Assembly (NCBI RefSeq): GCF_905220415.1
Contig: NC_059568.1
Location: 4,588,001-4,652,000, forward strand
DNA length: 64,000 nucleotides
Direction of reading: 5' to 3'
Origin: Colias croceus
Lineage: Eukaryota > Arthropoda > Insecta > Lepidoptera > Pieridae
Positions within the stretch are counted from its first letter, which is position 1, and each line of letters starts with the position of its first letter. A program made the position numbers and the translations under genes. Below the pieces are notes generated by a model. The model was not told where the DNA came from. It worked only from the letters and a program-made list of their open reading frames with translations, and made no database searches. Below are positions 12,672 through 24,578 of the stretch, piece by piece.

Positions 12672-12730
12672 TCACTACATAGTATAAAACAAAGTCTCTT
12701 TCCGCTGTCTTTTGCACGCCTCATAAGCGA
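12672..12730 (+). mobile_element. 5' fragment of Helitron-like family C
   Basis: TCACTACATAGTATAAAACA after A is the start of family C, whose complete copies are at 18962-19141 and 47626-47807. After about 60 bp the similarity stops. A 3' fragment of the same family lies at about 13525-13640, so the two may be the ends of one longer or interrupted element. Confidence 0.45.
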
Positions 12731-13524
12731 AGCGTTGAGGTGGGTACTACTGTCACTTCGCGCAAAACATCTGATTTTTCAAACTTAAAATGTCTTTATG
12801 TATCATACATTGCACTTGTAAGATAATACATACACACACATATTAAGAAAAAACACTATTTTTAACATTCATGATATTTTTGATGTCATTTTTGTTATTT
12901 AAACTAGTTAAAAAACAGTTTAAAAAAGTTCTGTCTTGGACGTCCGTGTGTCTGTATGTGCGGAGGATTTTCTTGTTAACACGATAGCGACCGAAATACT
13001 TTACTAATCGAGTCTTTTTTTTTTTCTCTTACGCTTGAGTATGCTCAGGAATAGAAACCTTTCATTTTTCAATGTCTGATTCGATGTGGTTTAATTGTTA
13101 TTAAATAAACAAAAAAAAATATCGACTGTTCTCCATAATTTTAGTATATCTATATATTATATTCTTTATTTTATTTTTTTTTTTTTTATATTTATAGTGT
13201 ACTCAAAATTCACCATTATAAACTCGATTCTTTATACTATAAGCAAAGGTTTAAAAAAATAAGTTGGTAGTCAGTCCCTTAAACCTGCGCAGTTTCACAT
13301 CTAGGTGGGGCCACAAGAAAAATAGCTCAATTATTACGGTACCGCTTTCTTTACTTTTCCAACTGTTTTATTTTTTTTCTTTTTTATATTTATAGTGTAC
13401 TCTTTATAAATAATCAATTTTATTGTAAAGGATGAGATTATGAGGCGTGCACTTTTGGATTTTCCAAACTATTTATCTGTATGCTTAGGATATTTTAAGC
13501 GCTAACGCTAACGCTATCTACGCT

Positions 13525-13640
13525 ACGAATTTTGATGTATTTTTTTTTGGTAGATAGAGTCATTATTGAGGAACGTTTTTGTATATTATAATTTATTAGG
13601 TTTTAGACAAAGCGGGCGATGCCGCGAATTCTATTCTGAT
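13525..13640 (+). mobile_element. 3' fragment of Helitron-like family C
   Basis: Contains 'acgaattttgatgtattttt', 'gatagagtcattattgagga' and 'ttaggttttagacaaagcgg', which match the second half of family C. The terminal hairpin is partly retained ('gggcgatgccgcg') but the CTAG end is missing. Confidence 0.45.
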
Positions 13641-13952
13641 TTAACTCTTGTGGTTAATTCCTAAGCACGAACAGAAAAGACAAACGAGTGAACGGGAACA
13701 ATTTAATACAATCAATTCGATTGCTCATACATTCTTTCATATAAAATAAAGGAACTCGCTTTGGTACTTTAATAAAAGAGTCATTACGTTAATAGAAATA
13801 TATTTTCCATCCGAAAATATTTTCCTAACCTCATATTATTTGGGACACGGGTATAATATTTTGGTATAAAATTATCTGGCGTGTTTTAATAGCACTATAA
13901 AGGGCTATCTTTAATTATTTTAATATTCCTTGTATAGTTTAAAAGCAGAGGT

Positions 13953-13969
13953 TCGATGTTTAAAATAAT
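13953..13969. repeat. target site duplication, left copy (RTE LINE)
   Basis: The 17 bases tcgatgtttaaaataat occur here and again, exactly, at 16227-16243. They flank the minus-strand LINE and define its ends. Confidence 0.85.
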
Positions 13970-13999
13970 TCATCATTCATCTCCCTTGCCTCATCCCGT

Positions 14000-14569
14000 T
14001 TATTTGGGGTCGGCACAACCAACACTCTTTCTCCACATTGTTCTGTCCTTTGCAGCTTCAGGCGTCAGGCCCTTCGTCATTAGGTCTTTTTTGATGGTCG
14101 AAGTCCAGTTAGTCGGTGGACGGCCTCTTCCTATTTTTTGTTGGTTTACCGTGGTCATAAACATTACTTTCTGGGTCATGTGTTCAGGGTCACGGCGTTG
14201 CACATGGCCAAACCACCGTAGTCTGCTCTCTCTCATCTTGTCTCGGATATCCGCGACTTTAAAGGACCCTCGTATGTACTTGTTTTTAATTTTATCCAAT
14301 CTTGTGACACCGCCGGGCCATCTCAACATTTTCATTTCTGTGACGTGCATCATCTGTTCGTCCTGTTTCCGCACCGCCCAGCATTCGGATCCATTCAGTA
14401 ATGCCGGTCTAACTGCTCCTTTGTAGACTGTACCTTTTGTTTTAATTGGGATCTTGGGGTCGCACAGAACACCTGTTAGAGATCTCCATTTTAACCATCC
14501 CGTTTTCGTTCTATTTTCTATATCTGCGTCACTTTTTCCTGTTGATGTTATAATTGACCCAAGGTACAT
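14000..14569 (-). pseudogene. RTE LINE ORF, C-terminal part (frameshifted)
   Basis: Encodes the region after the RT palm: 'MYLGSIITSTGKSDADIENR' (thumb entry), 'GSECWAVRK', 'EMKMLRWPGGVTRLDKIKN' and 'RLRWFGHVQRRDP', then the stop. These motifs are highly characteristic of RTE and related LINE proteins. It continues the 14529-16208 frame after a one-base shift near 14560-14570, where a T/A run on the plus strand seems to carry one base too many. The product of this copy cannot be full length. Confidence 0.8.
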
Positions 14570-16208
14570 TAAAGGAATCTACTTTCTTTAAAGGTGTGCC
14601 AGCAATAGACGGTGTCAGGGACGCGCTCCGACCGGAAAAGTTTCCGTGCATATATTCGGTCTTTTGTCTGCTCACCCTTAGGCCTCTTTTTTCTAGAGCG
14701 TCTACCCATGTGTTAAGGTCTGATTGGATGCCTGGTAATGAGTCGTTTATCAGAACAACATCATCTGCATACAGCAGGGTCCAGGGAGCCTCTTTTTGGA
14801 TGTCTTTTGTGATGTAGTCCATGACCACATTGAAGAGTAATGGACTAAGAGCTGAGCCTTGATGCACGCCTACTTTAACCTCGAATGCTTCGCTGGTTCC
14901 GGCCGATGAGATTACTTGGGTTGTGACATCACGGTACGTATCTTGGATTAAATTTACATACATTTCTGGAACGAGCTGAGATCTGAGTGCTGTCCAGATG
15001 AGTTTTCGGGGTATTCTGTCGAAGGCTTTTTCAAGGTCGATAAAAATGTAGTGCAGGTCTTTCCTTTGTGATTTATAATGTTCGCTCAGCAGCCTTATTG
15101 TGTGAATAGCGTCTATGGTTCCTACGCCGCGGGTGAATCCACATTGGTTAGAGGTGATTTTCATGATGCTGTTAAGTCTCTCTATAAGAACCCGCTCCCA
15201 GATCTTGAGGGTGTGCGAGATTAGCTTAATAGCTCTGTAATTTCCGCATTCCGCCACGCTTCCTTTATTCTTATAGAAAGGAATCATATTGCTTGTTCTC
15301 CAAGCATTAGGCATTCCCTCTACAATGATTGTATTAAAGAGATGAGTGAGCCAGTTGATACCTTGAGAGCCGGTTTTCTTCCATACTTCTACAGGGATTT
15401 CATCTGGTCCGGGGGCTTTTCCATTTTTCATTCGGGATAGTGCTTTTTTAACTTCTAGCGGTACGATTAAGTTTATTGGGCCCGAGGTTGGAGGTAGTTT
15501 AGGTATCTCTTCTTGTGGATATTCCTCGTTGAGAAGGTGTAGAAAATAATCGTGCCATCTTCTGTTTATGTCTTTGTCCGTAGTCAGTAATTTGCCAGAT
15601 TCATCATTTATATATTTCTTATGTTTGTGGTCTTGGGTTTGTGAGTGGCGCGATTTAGCTATTTTGAAAATTTGATTCTCGTTTGCACAGTTTTCTAAAC
15701 GTTGTATGAAACTTTTATCGGCTTGCGCCTTTGCTATGGCTACTGTCCTTTTAACCTCTTTCTTAGAAATATTATAAAGCTCTCTATCATTGTTATCCTG
15801 TGTTTCTTGCCATTTCTTAAAGTGACCTTTCTTTTCTTTTAGTTTCTCTTTAACTTCCTGCGTCCACCAGCTGGCCTCTTTGCCTGTGTTAAGTTTTCCT
15901 TTTGATTCGCCAAGTTGTTTTTTGGCATTAGTTGTGACAAAAGAGTGAAAATTATCCCACAACGTGTTAACGTCCTGTGTTTTAGCGAGATCTTCTGAGA
16001 GGTACTTAACAAGTTCGTTGATGAGGCTTTTACCTTGGGGCTTATCTAGGTTAAACCATTTAATACGAGGTCGGGGTTTTATTTTGGTTTTTAATCTAAG
16101 ATTCGGAATAGTCAGACAGGCAAGAAGCAGACGATGTTGTGTTGTAAGTGGTTCCCCCGGAATAACTTTGCAGTCCTTGAAATATTTGCGTTGTGAGGCA
16201 TCAGTCAT
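14529..16208 (-). pseudogene. RTE LINE reverse transcriptase (no endonuclease)
   Basis: 559 codons. Residues 1-30 ('KDCKVIPGEPLTTQHRLLLA') are the linker after the endonuclease domain. Residues about 200-500 form the reverse transcriptase: 'KNGKAPGPDEIPVEVWK' at 261-277, 'GNYRAIKLI' at 322-330, block A 'FIDLEKAFDRIP' with D391, block B 'GVHQGSALSPLLFN' at 447-460 and catalytic YADD at 480-483. The intact element would nick DNA and copy its RNA at the target. This copy lacks the endonuclease and shifts frame near residue 546, so it is not expected to be autonomous. The first Met is simply the first ATG after the truncation point. Confidence 0.85.
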
Positions 16209-16226
16209 GATATAATGATCGATCGA

Positions 16227-16243
16227 TCGATGTTTAAAATAAT
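16227..16243. repeat. target site duplication, right copy (RTE LINE)
   Basis: Exact repeat of 13953-13969. It lies next to a short GATC run (about 16217-16230), which may be partly host microsatellite or slippage at the insertion junction. Confidence 0.85.
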
Positions 16244-17394
16244 ATTCTATTAAAATAATATTCTATGAAGAAAACTTATTCTTGCTACTGTCTACTGCGT
16301 ACTTGAAAATGGGATAAAATAATTATTCAATAAACTCTTAGGAAGCTCTTATGCTATTTTAAAAGTTCATAAACAATTTTGTGTAACAATGTAACAATGA
16401 AAGAGGCGAGCCTAAAATTAGAAACACTTTCAATAGACAATAACTAACATTCGTAGTAAATGAAATTAAATGAAAATTTCTTCAAAGTTCACAAAAAAGT
16501 GAAAAATTGTTTACCTAGGTAGAAAGTTTTTTAATTTCATTGCATTTTGTAAATGGTTTTGAAATACTCAGTCTTCAATTTTAAAACAAATTGATCGTTA
16601 TCCCATAAACCGCTTATCCCTCAAACTAATTGCTACAATTGGAAAGCTTCTAGAATCTAGACCAATATAACTTCTATAAATGGGAACTAAATTTCTATTT
16701 AGTTGTGTTGTGTTGGAAATTTTGTATAAACTACTAATTCGTCGATAAGTCTTCGACTTCAGAATAAGTTTTTACATTTACACTTTTTTTTTCATGATGA
16801 ACATAATAATAAATTTTTTATCTCCCGCATTTAATAACAATAATTCAACTGACGTTAAGGTATATTAGTTAATATTAGTAATAGTAATTTATTAAAATTG
16901 TGCACATTTTAATTTAAAAAAATACGATACGATAAGGTTTAACATTAGATATTTAATTTGATATAAATATATTGATTTAATGTTCATTAATTTTAACCCA
17001 AATCAAAAACGTCTACGCTCTACTAAATAGGCAATAGTAACAGTAAATTGACGAGCAATTCGAAAAGTTACAAAGCTTCCACGATTCAGGCTACAAAACA
17101 AGCTCATTTGCTACAAGATGGGTAGAATTTCCGTTGAAATCAAAATGACTCAATTTATACGAACATAGTAAAGTCTGGTACACCGTACAACTGAATTAAA
17201 TATTAAACGAATAACGGGTGTTTCCACAAGGGTCCAGGGCCTAATAGGGGGCTGTATTGAAGTGACAAGTTGACAAAGGGTTGCCGACATCTATAATGTA
17301 AATAACGATGTGAACTAAATACATGTTTCAAATAACTTTTGAATAATGAAATTTCAAGGAAATTTCTATTTATAAATATTACGTAGGTTTTGAA
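16244..17394. other. AT-rich non-coding stretch
   Basis: No open frame of note and no repeat that I can recognise; uniformly AT-rich. Confidence 0.45.
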
Positions 17395-17545
17395 GTGAAA
17401 CTACTTCAGGCGCGTTGAGAGTAAAATTTCAAGGTTGAGTCATGGCGATAAGGTCGCGTCATGGAGTAAGACGACGATTTTGGTATCTTTGAATCTAACC
17501 AAAGAAGTTTCACTTCTGACACATGTGCTCGGTACACACGCTCTT
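17395..17545 (+). repeat. diverged fragment of the foldback-element tail
   Basis: 'caggcgcgttgagagtaaaa', 'gcgtcatggagtaagacgac' and the following 'tttggtatctttgaat' match, with differences, the tail of the foldback element (plus strand near 60420-60500; reverse complement near 24870-24950). It is an old partial copy, or a related repeat. Confidence 0.45.
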
Positions 17546-18593
17546 TTTTAACTATATTTATATTATAATGCAATGACCCCAATTTATAATGTTTTAAAAG
17601 ACGTAGTTAGGTAAATTATTATTAATTAAAACCTAATATTATACTCTTAGGTAACATAACTGCATGCCATTATGCATTATGCAAGGCATTACCAGTTTTT
17701 TTTTTGTATTTCAACCAGAAGGGTAGAACCAGGGTACCTATATGGTAGATTTATTAACTATCTAATGACACTATCCCTAGAGGTTATCAATCTTCTGAGC
17801 CATCTGATCGGATCCTTGACAAACATTCTAAAAGGTGTGTTCGTAACAATACTTGAGAGGTAATCAATCTTATAATTTACCACTAAAATCTTGCATAACC
17901 CTGTGGTTATACCAAACAGAAAATATAACCAATATACAGTTAAAATACAAGAATTTCAAACTTCGTTTTAAAGCAAGCGAGTTAATAATATAACTTGTAA
18001 TTATACGTAGTATATTATTATTAGTCTGTGATATAACGTTTAAACTAAACTCAAATAAATTCTTCGATCAAATATTGCCACTTGGCATAATAACGGAAAT
18101 GACAGGAGATTGCAAAAAGGAATCCGCTTGAATCTAAATAGCTCTAAATAAACGGAATATTCAATGCGGCAATGCTGTTACAGTGAACGTATGTGGAATT
18201 TTCAGTAAATATAGTTTTTAAATGCATTTGTGAACTGATGTTTATAAATTGCCAATATTTAGGAGTAAGGAAAGGTTAGAGAAAAGGCTCAGTCCTCAGA
18301 ATTCGTTATTATCTCAAAACTATTCTGTAAAATTTCCATTTTGTTATTCACCTAAGTAATTGGATTTACTATGGTTAGGGCGAATTTTCAACGCTTCGTT
18401 AAAACTTATCCGCCCAATGAAGTATTACGTAATAATATAAAATGTTAAAAACAGGCACTTAACACAGGCAATGAGCAATTTTTTAAATTGGTTGTTTACT
18501 ACGATGTTCGACAGTAAATAACCACGGATTGAGAAATCAGTAAGAATTGAAAAGTCAGCCCGTAGGGCGCTCCCGCGTTTTACTTTTTAATTT

Positions 18594-18677
18594 AATAACT
18601 CAGGCCCGGAACCATACACAATAGAAAATCTATTGTGTCTGGGACCGATCGGGCCGCTTGGGGCTCAATGGGTTAAA
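18594..18677. repeat. short hairpin repeat, copy 1
   Basis: 'ataactcag', then a perfect 9-bp hairpin (CACAATAGA / TCTATTGTG, loop AAA), then 'gaccgatcggg' and 'tcaatgggttaa'. A second copy with the same order of parts is at 37587-37659. No coding sequence; origin unknown. Confidence 0.5.
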
Positions 18678-18961
18678 GACTTCCAATCACAGTTACTATT
18701 GCACATAAAATAGTAAAATAACTACATAATTATCTAGAAGAGAAAACATAGTTACTTTACACTATTTTGCTCAAGCGGAGGAGTTCAAGAAATTTACCCA
18801 TTAGATGTTATTATAGAATTAGTTCGACATCTGCTTCGAATCAGATTTGAAATTGTATTGTGGGATGTGTAAACATGTGTTAACAATGGCGTAACTTGAG
18901 AGAATAACACAAGTTCTAGAATGTACTATTATCTATGCAATAAACCAATATCACGTCTATT

Positions 18962-19141
18962 TCACTACATAGTATAAAACAAAGTCGCTTTCTCTGTCCC
19001 TATGTCCCTTTGTATGCTTAAATCTTTAAAACTACGCAACGGATGCGGTTTTTTATAAATAGAGTGATTCAAGAGGAAGGTTTTAATATATAATTTATTA
19101 AGTTTGAGAAAAAGCGGGCGAAGCCGCGGGCGGTAAGCTAG
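18962..19141 (+). mobile_element. non-autonomous Helitron-like element (family C)
   Basis: 180 bp, from TCACTACATAGTATAAAACA to 'gcgggcgaagccgcgggcgg', then TAAGCTAG before T. The GC-rich block just before CTAG can fold, as the Helitron 3' hairpin does. Other copies: 36375-36550 and 47626-47807. The base before the TC is T instead of the usual A. Confidence 0.6.
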
Positions 19142-20372
19142 TCTAAAATATCAGTTTGTATATAAAAAAGCGCACGATCTCTAATCATAGTATGTGTTTT
19201 CATAATGTAATGATTTGTAGAAAATAATAAAAATCGTAAAAAACAAGGCTAATAAGATTTGGTTTATTTCTTTCAGACTTTATATACAAAGCCAAATCAT
19301 TCAATTATATTTAAGATTCAATGTTTTTGTAATCTAAAAACACGTTAAAAAATACTGGGAAAGTTGAAAGTTAAGGCCAAGGAAACATTATAAATTCTGA
19401 AAACTGTACATAACTCTGTTAGATACTTGTTTGATCAAAGTCAAATTTTACGTAGCTTTAGTAAAGTGCTTAGAAGTCAGTATTGCCAGTTCGTGTTCAT
19501 CTCAGAAACAATTTATGGGCAAATTATTATCAAATGAATATAAACTTTTATTTAAAAAATCTAAAATTCTTAGAAAAATGCCTTTATTCGAAGAGATGAT
19601 TGTGTATGAACTTGATTTAAATATATTATTACTAATGAGTTAAAGAACTCGTAAATATGTTTGTTTTCGCTAAGAGCATGCTGACAATATTGCCCATTTT
19701 AATTTAGCTAATCTAGAATATAATTTATATCCGATCAGCTGTATTTGCGTAAAAACCTAACAAACATACATGTTAACAAATAATTTCTTAGGTAGTTCTT
19801 TATCATATTAATTATACATGTCAATGTTTTAATGACGACCGTTTATGTTTTACATTACCATATACTTAATGGGATAATTTTTTTTTTAATGTGTCTCAAG
19901 TTGATAGAAGCCAGTAATCTCCAATCGCATTGCCCGCAAAAATATAACGTAAAAAGCCAACACGGAAGTACGTTTTCACATTAAGGAACATGAAATGACT
20001 TTTAATATAAGTCGTTCTCGTATGGAGGTTATACGATCTTATAGAATATAGATACAGGGAACATACCATAGAAGAAATAGTAGGTGGCATATTTGCGATA
20101 ATCATTACATTTTTATATGCATAACCTTATATGTATTTTTGCTACTTAGTATCCTAAATTGTCAGGATAAAGTATAATCTCTTGTTTGTTTTAAGAAATT
20201 CCATAACATAGGTTCATAAAATATTGATATAAAGATTTTCAAACTTAAATATAGTTCAGAGACTATAAGTGAAATGAAATGGATTGTTAAACTGTCGGTC
20301 AAGTACATCAATGAATACTTCGCGTCTGAAATCGTAGAGCCTATTACTATAAGAGGTATTCATAGTAAATAA
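19142..20372. other. AT-rich non-coding stretch
   Basis: Only short chance frames (about 70 codons at 19431-19643 and 19896-20105) without recognisable features. Nothing else is identifiable. Confidence 0.4.
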
Positions 20373-20808
20373 AATCCCACCAAAAACATTTTCATGTAAA
20401 ATGTTGCCAAGACGAGCCCATATGACTCGCACTGTCAAAAACTTATCAGATCTCATGTAGAGCCAAGCTTCTAACACTACACGCCCTAACTCTACAAGGC
20501 CTAACTTCACAAACTCTACACCGTAGTCAAAATATGTGGCTTGGCCATTTCGCTACATTCACATCGGCGTTAGGTAAAAAATTAATTCACTGTTCATTAC
20601 TTTTGTGTTATACAATAGTTCTTGTAGTAACGAACGGCCAAGCCACATATTTTGACTAAGGTGTAGAGTTTGTGAAGTTAGGCCTTGTAGAGTTAGGGCG
20701 TGTAGTGTTAGAAGCTTGGCTCTACATGAGATCTGATAAGTTTTGACAGTGCGAGTCATATGGGCTCGTCTTGGCAACATTTTACATGAAAATGTTTTTG
20801 GTGGGATT
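20373..20808. mobile_element. foldback (long palindrome) element, type 2
   Basis: Two arms of about 174 bp (20373-20546 and 20636-20808) are near-perfect inverted repeats, with about one mismatch and one single-base gap, around an 89-bp loop. Both ends read CCCACCAAAAACAT outwards to inwards. These are the same terminal bases as in the larger foldbacks at 23968-24578 and 60769-61381, although the rest of the arm is different. Open frames on both strands here are mirror images produced by the palindrome. DNA downstream to about 21118 resembles in layout the tail of the larger elements. Confidence 0.7.
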
Positions 20809-21118
20809 TCATTTCTTTTTGTAAGTTGTTTGTAACAAAATTTTATATGTCGATTAAATTTTTAATTTTTTTTAACAAGGAGATTATTAGATTAGACCTC
20901 TAGCGTCATCAAAATTTAATTTGAAATTACAGGTCTCATACAAATTCCCATCCCCTAGTTTAAGGGGTTGGGGGATGAAAGTTACAAGTTTTATAATTTT
21001 TTTGTTGTTTGTGTGCTAATACTAGCTTACATACAAAATTTCAGCTTTCTAGGACATTAGGAAATACCTTAAGAATTTTGATGATCATCAGTGAGTCAGT
21101 GACGAAATTAGCGTTTTT

Positions 21119-21698
21119 AGGGTTCCGTAGCCAAAATGGCAAAAACGGAACCCTTATAGTTTCGTCATGTCCGTCTGTCCGTCTGTCCGTCTGTCCGTCT
21201 GTCACAGCCGATTTACTCGGAAACTATAAGTACTACAGTGATGAAATTTGATGGGAATATGTGTTGTATGAACCGCTACAAAAATATGACACTAAATAGT
21301 AAAAAAAAGAATTGGGGGTGGGGCCCCCCATACATGTAACTGAGGGATGAAATTTTTTTTTTCGATGTACATACCCGTGTGGGGTATCAATGGAAAGGTC
21401 TTTTAAAATGATATAAAGTTTTCTAAAAAACATTTTTCTTAAAGTGAACGGTTTTTGAGATATCAGCTCTCAAAGTCGTAAAAAGTATGTCCCCCCCCCT
21501 CTATTTTTATAACTACGGGGTATAAAATTCTAAAAAAAATAGAGGTGATGCATGCTAATTAACTCTTTCAACGATTTTTGGTTTGATCAAAGTATCTCTT
21601 ATAGTTTTTGAGATAGGTTGATTTAACTGTAATTTATTATATTTGCTGCTACGGAACCCTTTGTGCGCGAGCCCGACTCGCACTTGGCCGGTTTTTTT
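21119..21698 (+). mobile_element. dispersed repeat with 'agggttccgtag' inverted ends
   Basis: Begins AGGGTTCCGTAGC, then 'aaaaacggaacccttatag', a (GTCCGTCT)n run at about 21170-21202 and 'cagccgatttactcggaaac'. It closes with GCTACGGAACCCT (about 21649-21660), then 'gagcccgactcgcacttggc' and a T run. The opening and closing 13 bp are inverted. The wording is that of one of the most abundant lepidopteran repeats. No protein is encoded. Its class is uncertain. Confidence 0.6.
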
Positions 21699-21930
21699 AG
21701 ATATAAATAAAATCTGAAGTATAAAAGCTAATGTAATTAAAACTTAATATATTCAATAAGTTTGCTATTGACAATATATCCCGAAAATTTTGTTGATCTA
21801 GCATAATCCAAACCCAAGTTATGAGGGTTCAAAAAAACGTCGAAGCGCTTCGAGAAAAGGTAGGTAGTGCCCGTGCGCTTCGGTTGTTCGCTTGTCTCGT
21901 CTTGGCGGGGGCACTACCGTGCCCCCAGAT

Positions 21931-23234
21931 ATAAAAATCAATTAATGTTTTTCAATTATAGGACATGACATGGATATGACATACTATCCCATACAAGTGT
22001 TACAGGCGATGCAGAATAACATTAAAGGCCGAATAATAAAATGTTTATTTGAGTTAGGGCAGTGACTAAGCAATATTTGACGAGGATTAACACCCACACT
22101 GGGAAACCTATATATTTTCAGCTACATATAAGAAGATAACATTAAAATGAGGGTCAGAGGTAATTTCGTTCTAGAACATTCTAGTAAAATCATTACTGGA
22201 TACGTTGCGAAGTATTGAATGTATTTTCTTGTTCCATTTACTTTATTGCTCTAAAGTTCGATTGATTTCTGTAAATGGCCAATACGAGAGCAAATTTTAG
22301 GTCATAAATTGGATGAGAAATATCGAGCTTTTTAGGATTAAAGTTCACAACTACCCTCTTATATATTTTGTCTGGCTGATTGCTGTGCTGTTAAGGACAA
22401 TATATTTTTAAGACACAATTTAGCTTAAATAAGTATGATATGTATATATACATACTTAAATAGATTAATTATACTATGTACAATGTACATGCAAATAACG
22501 AAGGTTATTTCAGAGTGATTAATTTCAATTAATGGATTTAAAATAATTTTATGAGTCCCAGTTATTGCCGACTGTTTATGTAATAATCTGATTAGAAGTC
22601 CTAGTCCCTAACGTTCAAAATCTCAAACAAGCATAACCTCTGAACTTGCTTTGATTTAGTAAAATATATTTTCGCATCAAGAGACGGAACGTCCAAATAA
22701 AATAATAAAAGAAAAAAGAGAAAATCTCCATAAAGCGTGGTTTTACATCTGCGACCAGGTTATTATGCAAATTTGCACCTAAAACAGTTGTAGGTATGAC
22801 TTAATATTAAAATTCCTCAACTCAGATATCTCAAGTTCGCACGTACATGAATAATTTTCTTGTTATCCTGTCTTCGCTTGTGAACTTCCTGACTTTTCGA
22901 ATGGTACAACATTATTGGCTTAATATTCGAAAATTGAAAGAATTTTTTTTTACTATAATTACAATTTAAAATTCATTAAAATATAATAAGTTTAAAGTAT
23001 TTGTATACAATATTATAATATAATTTATGTAATACCATGATTGAATTGGGGTCTTTAAATTATCTATTTTTTTTTTTGTTTCCATGAACTCGAGGATCAA
23101 CATCAACTTGGACAGATAATATGTCAACACTGGTCACTCTTCCATAGTTGGAAAGCTGAACTAACCGTTTAGAAGTCCGTTACGTCTGTATTTTTATAGG
23201 AACATTGTAAAGACATTACTTCAATTAAGTATTT
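21931..23234. other. AT-rich non-coding stretch
   Basis: No gene and no recognisable repeat. Just before it, at about 21866-21924, there is a GC-rich spot with inverted GTAGTGCCC / GGGCACTAC, possibly part of the preceding repeat region. Confidence 0.4.
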
Positions 23235-23376
23235 ATATATGCTTAGATATTTAAAACTTCTCAATGGATTATGATGCAATATTTAAATAGAGAGCAAGGA
23301 TTTATTATAGATTCAAGCAAGGTTTTAATATATAATTAGACAAACCGGCCAAAGCCGTGGGCTCAAGGTAGTCACA
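23235..23376 (+). mobile_element. degenerate Helitron-like 3' fragment (family C)
   Basis: 'caaggttttaatatataatt' followed by 'agacaaaccggccaaagccg' parallels the 3' half of family C. The CTAG end has decayed to 'ggtagt'. An old copy. Confidence 0.4.
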
Positions 23377-23454
23377 GATAATATAATACCATACTACTAA
23401 ATATTAACATGCATCTGAACCCGCAATTTAGTTATACCTTCATCGACATCATCA

Positions 23455-23520
23455 TAATCATCAGCCCATATACGTTCTCAGTGCTAGGACACGGGCCTCC
23501 TATGAGGGTTTAGTTTTACC
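23455..23520 (+). repeat. dispersed repeat fragment, second copy
   Basis: Shares 'cagcccatata' and 'acgggcctcctatgagggtt' with 1061-1166. A short remnant only. Confidence 0.45.
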
Positions 23521-23690
23521 TTCATTATTAATTATTCCCTGCTATATTCTCTTGTATAATTTATAAAAAGCTATGTTCATATGAATAATATAGCAAATAG
23601 AAAGGCAACAAATTGCATATCGTGCATGCTCGCAACTTCAAGGATCGTCTTTTAAAATTCCTTGTGAACTAGCAGTCTCTACTTTGCACT

Positions 23691-23788
23691 TACTTTACGT
23701 TATAAAAATATTTTATCACTTTTTCTATACGAGAATATTTACTTTACGTTATAAAAATATTTTATCACTTTTTCTGTACGAGAATATA
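23691..23788. repeat. 49-bp tandem duplication
   Basis: A 49-bp unit starting 'tactttacgttataaaaata' occurs twice head to tail (23691-23739 and 23740-23788). I count two base differences. Probably a local slippage duplication. Confidence 0.8.
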
Positions 23789-23967
23789 TTGTCTAGTCTG
23801 CTTAAACTGTATGTATGTTGAGTGCTAAGATTCTCAAAGCATCAAAATTAGTTCTTTATTTAATCAGTGACAAAATTATTTGAAAACGCCGCGTTTTATA
23901 TAATTCTGACCTTTCTATAATACACAAATGCAAAATCTATACATTTTACAACAATTTGTTATTTGTG

Positions 23968-24578
23968 TATCCCACCAAAAACATAAATGTAAAAATTGGA
24001 GCCGAGTTCAATCGTTGACTTAATTTGCCAAAAAAAGAAATGAGATCTAAATGTGTGCCAAGTTCTGCAGACAGTCCAGAAATTTATTTACAAAGATGTA
24101 TTAAGTTCTTAGGTTGACTGAAAACTCAATTGTTTTATTTTCCCTTAGAGAACAATGTTTATTCCAAAATATAATTTTTTTAATTTGAATAATATAATTA
24201 TTTTCACAAAGCAAACAACTAATGACCTAGAACCCCATAATTTGATGAGGCTAGTTTTTAGAACCTCACAAAATATAAACAGTATGTAAAACTAGCCTCA
24301 TCAAATTATGGGGTTCTAGGTCATTAGTTGTTTGCTTTGTGAAAATAATTATATTATTCAAATTAAAAAAGTTATATTTTGGAATAAACATTGTTCTCTA
24401 AGGGAAAATAAAACAATTGAGTTTTCAGTCAACCTAAGAACTTAATACATCTTTGTAAATAAATTTCTGGACTGTCTGCAGAACTTGGCACACATTTAGA
24501 TCTCATTTCTTTTTTTGGCAAATTAAGTCAACGATTGAACTCGGCTCCAATTTTTACATTTATGTTTTTGGTGGGATA
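23968..24578. repeat. 611-bp palindrome, arms about 285 bp
   Basis: The left half (from CCCACCAAAAACATAAATG) is mirrored by the right half (to CATTTATGTTTTTGGTGGG) with only a few differences. The loop is about 35-40 bp, around 24256-24292, containing 'cacaaaatataaacagtatg'. A transcript across it would fold into a hairpin of nearly 300 bp. Confidence 0.85.

Larger units (their letters stand above)
13970..16226 (-). mobile_element. 5'-truncated RTE-clade LINE insertion
   Basis: A 2257-bp minus-strand insertion bounded by an exact 17-bp target duplication. It carries the reverse transcriptase and C-terminal part of an RTE-type protein, then a very short 3' UTR of about 30 bp ending in an ATGAATGATGA-like tail instead of a long poly(A), which is characteristic of RTE elements. 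The apurinic-like endonuclease domain that should precede the RT is missing, so the copy is 5'-truncated, as expected from incomplete target-primed reverse transcription. Apart from one frameshift, the coding sequence is open, so the insertion is fairly young. Confidence 0.85.

Noticed and set aside
20256..20780. Two minus-strand frames (84 and 73 codons)
   Set aside because: Both are within or next to the palindrome; they read its arms in mirror image and show no protein-like features.
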